Source of the DNA: Myxococcales bacterium
Lineage (GTDB): Bacteria; Myxococcota; Polyangia; Polyangiales; Polyangiaceae
Assembly: GCA_020430865.1 (NCBI GenBank)
Contig: JAGQIY010000659.1
Location: 1-7,217, forward strand
Reading direction: 5' to 3'
Length of the DNA stretch: 7,217 bases
The notes under the pieces are model-generated. The model did no database searches. It saw nothing but the letters and a program-made list of their open reading frames with translations, and was not told the DNA's origin. Numbering within the stretch: position 1 is the first letter of the stretch; every line of letters starts with the position of its first letter. Below are positions 5,525 through 7,217 of this stretch, in pieces. Made by a program: the position numbers and the translations under genes.

Positions 5525-7217
5525 ATGACCCGCCGCGTCGGCGCCCTCAGCGCCCTCGGCGTGGCACTCGCCAGCGCGCCCCTGGCCGCGCAAGGGATCC
5601 CGAACCTGACCTACTCTCCCGGCGAGGTGGGCACGGTGCTCTCGCGCATCGACTCGAGCCTGGGCGCGCCTCGTGGGCACGGCAACCTGATGCTCCACCG
5701 CGGCTACGTCACCGTGATCTTCAGCCGCGACTCGGGCAAGGGCGATGGCGGCTTTGCGTTCTTCGACATCTCCGACCCCCGGGCGCCCAAGCTGGTGTTC
5801 GCGAAGGACGACGAGGAGACGGAAGACATCCGCGAGGCTCACGGCTTCGGCGTCGTGCGCTACGAGGGTCGCGACCTGTTCTTCATGCAGGCGAGCTTCG
5901 GTCTGCAGGTCTGGGACTTCACCGACGTGACGGCGCCTTCGCGGGTCACCTACCTCGAGCTCCCGGGGATCACCGACTCGGACTACGGCACCGGCGCGTG
6001 GTTCGTCTTCCCGCAGTGGCCGTATCTGTACCTCGGCGGAAGCAGCAACGGCCTGTACATCGTGGACATCCACGACCCGACTCAACCGTTCTTGGTCGAT
6101 CGGGGCGAGCTGCCGAACCCCATCCCGCCGACGCTCCTCGGCGACTTCAAGACGGGCCCGGTCTATGCCGCGGGGAACCTGCTGACGATCACCGGCATGG
6201 ACCAGCCAGGCTACTCGACGCTGGACATCGCGCACCCGGAGCAGCCGCTGCTGCTCGCCACACGGCGCAATCAAGACTCGATCTACTCCGGGCTCTTCAA
6301 CGGCGGCTTCCTCTACGGGGCGGGCACCCAGAACCACGTCACCGTCCACGACGTCCGCGATCCACTCAAGATCCTCGACTACGCGATCTCTCCGGAGGTG
6401 AGCGACCGCGGAGGCTACCTCAGCGTCCAGGACGGCAAGGTGCACGCTGGCGAATCGCAGCATTTCGTGGTGGTCGACTTCAACGACCCGAAGGATCCGA
6501 AGATCCTGCTCGACGCGACCAGCGGAGTCGACGGGCGCGACGAGGACTTCGCCACCACGTTCGGCAACCTCACCATCGTCAGCGACGATCACGGCAACGG
6601 CTCGTTCATCATCCCTCACGACACCGCGCCAGACACCACGCCGCCCAGGGTCAACTTCTTGAGCCCGGCGAACGGCGCCGTGGGGCAATCTCTCGACCTG
6701 CGCGTGGGCATGACCTTCAGCGACGCCATCGACTTCCAGAGCGTCGACGAGACGACGGTGAAGCTGCGAGTCGCGGGTGGCGCGGCCGTGCCCGGCTACT
6801 TCAGCTATCAAGCCGGCGTCCTGAATTTCGGCCCAAAGCAGCCCCTCACCCCCGACACGACCTACGAGATCGAGGTGCCTGCAGGCGGCGTACGGGACGT
6901 CGCCGGGAACCCCATCGCGGAGCCGGTGGTTGCAATTTTTTCCACAGGAAAACTCACGGAGAACCCCGGCTGCAAGCTGAGCGCGGGGGGGCCGACGGAG
7001 CTCGGCGCGGATACGGACTTCCAGCTCGACGCGCTGGGCGACAGCTTCGCCTGGGATTTCGGTGATGGCAGCGGCGTCACGGCTCCCTCCGCGAGCAAAT
7101 CCGCCAGCCATCGCTTCAGCGACCCCGGTCACTACAGCGTGATCGCCTACGCCTACGAGGGGGGCGCGCTGCGTACCACCTGCACGCTGACTCAAACCGT
7201 GCATCGCCCGGTGCTGG
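5525..7217 (+). CDS. Secreted LVIVD beta-propeller / Ig-like / PKD protein (3' partial)
   Basis: Large exported protein; the frame is still open at the window end after 564 codons. The ATG at 5525 gives a signal peptide: MTRR, a hydrophobic core to about residue 19, and cleavage after L20-A-A22. An in-frame GTG at 5498 would add nine residues; neither has a clear ribosome binding site. Residues about 50-365 carry six LVIVD-type repeats, each a strand followed by D-[IFV]-x-D/H-P or similar: near 79-91, 127-141, 177-191, 230-243, 273-285 and 314-328, spaced about 40-55 residues, consistent with a six- or seven-bladed propeller. Residues about 371-475 match a Big_5/SbsA-type bacterial Ig-like domain, from TTPPRVNFLSPANG to IFSTG, including LTPDTTYEIEV and VRDVAGNPI. 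From Cys483 a PKD domain follows, with its signature W510-D-F-G-D-G515 and a later HRFSDPGHYSV strand. Such proteins are surface or extracellular and usually mediate binding rather than catalysis. No catalytic motif is visible. Anchoring and further repeats, if any, lie beyond the window. Confidence 0.92.
   Translation, partial: MTRRVGALSALGVALASAPLAAQGIPNLTYSPGEVGTVLSRIDSSLGAPRGHGNLMLHRGYVTVIFSRDSGKGDGGFAFFDISDPRAPKLVFAKDDEETEDIREAHGFGVVRYEGRDLFFMQASFGLQVWDFTDVTAPSRVTYLELPGITDSDYGTGAWFVFPQWPYLYLGGSSNGLYIVDIHDPTQPFLVDRGELPNPIPPTLLGDFKTGPVYAAGNLLTITGMDQPGYSTLDIAHPEQPLLLATRRNQDSIYSGLFNGGFLYGAGTQNHVTVHDVRDPLKILDYAISPEVSDRGGYLSVQDGKVHAGESQHFVVVDFNDPKDPKILLDATSGVDGRDEDFATTFGNLTIVSDDHGNGSFIIPHDTAPDTTPPRVNFLSPANGAVGQSLDLRVGMTFSDAIDFQSVDETTVKLRVAGGAAVPGYFSYQAGVLNFGPKQPLTPDTTYEIEVPAGGVRDVAGNPIAEPVVAIFSTGKLTENPGCKLSAGGPTELGADTDFQLDALGDSFAWDFGDGSGVTAPSASKSASHRFSDPGHYSVIAYAYEGGALRTTCTLTQTVHRPVL

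Noticed and set aside
5525..5593. Twin-arginine (Tat) signal on the propeller protein, from MTRRVGAL
   Set aside because: The residues after RR do not fit the usual hydrophobic consensus, so an ordinary Sec signal peptide is the safer reading.
5507..7204. Long minus-strand open frame of 565 codons opposite the propeller gene
   Set aside because: It is the antisense shadow of a gene with a signal peptide and three recognisable domains. Its translation is rich in Arg, Val, Ala and His with no domain, as expected from stop-poor GC-rich DNA.

Overview
This is a GC-rich window whose genes strongly prefer G or C at the third codon position. It carries six protein-coding genes. Two of them run off the ends of the window: the kinase at the left edge and the secreted propeller protein at the right edge. 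The mix of genes is typical of Myxococcota, probably a Polyangia-type deltaproteobacterial lineage. It includes a eukaryotic-type Ser/Thr kinase fused to a multi-pass membrane region, a short outer-membrane beta-barrel, and a secreted protein with LVIVD, Ig-like and PKD domains. The taxonomic placement is inference from gene content and base composition; no marker gene is present.

Layout, left to right. Bases 1-1824 (+): C-terminal part of a membrane-anchored Ser/Thr protein kinase, converging on 1845-2549 (-), a small signal-peptide-bearing protein with beta-barrel features. About 330 bp without a convincing gene (2550-2878) separates that barrel gene from the divergent gene at 2879-3646 (+), an unrecognised, probably membrane-associated protein. 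A perfect 9-bp inverted repeat spans the stop codon of that gene. Then come 3705-4508 (+), an alpha/beta hydrolase with an intact Ser-Asp-His triad, and, convergent with it, 4570-5403 (-), a patatin-like phospholipase with an intact Ser-Asp dyad. A 121-bp divergent intergenic region separates the patatin gene from 5525-7217 (+), a secreted beta-propeller/Ig-like/PKD protein cut by the window end.

The genes alternate in strand and do not form one evident operon. The only same-strand neighbours are the unknown protein and the hydrolase, 58 bp apart with the hairpin between them. No shared pathway can be demonstrated. Two predicted lipid or ester hydrolases lie near envelope proteins, which fits general envelope or lipid metabolism but proves nothing. 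I see no RNA genes, CRISPR arrays, insertion sequences or integrase-type genes. I found no clear new multi-gene system. The items most worth a second look are the kinase topology, the hairpin at 3640-3660, the unknown gene at 2879 and the CPAC motif beside the catalytic Asp of the patatin.
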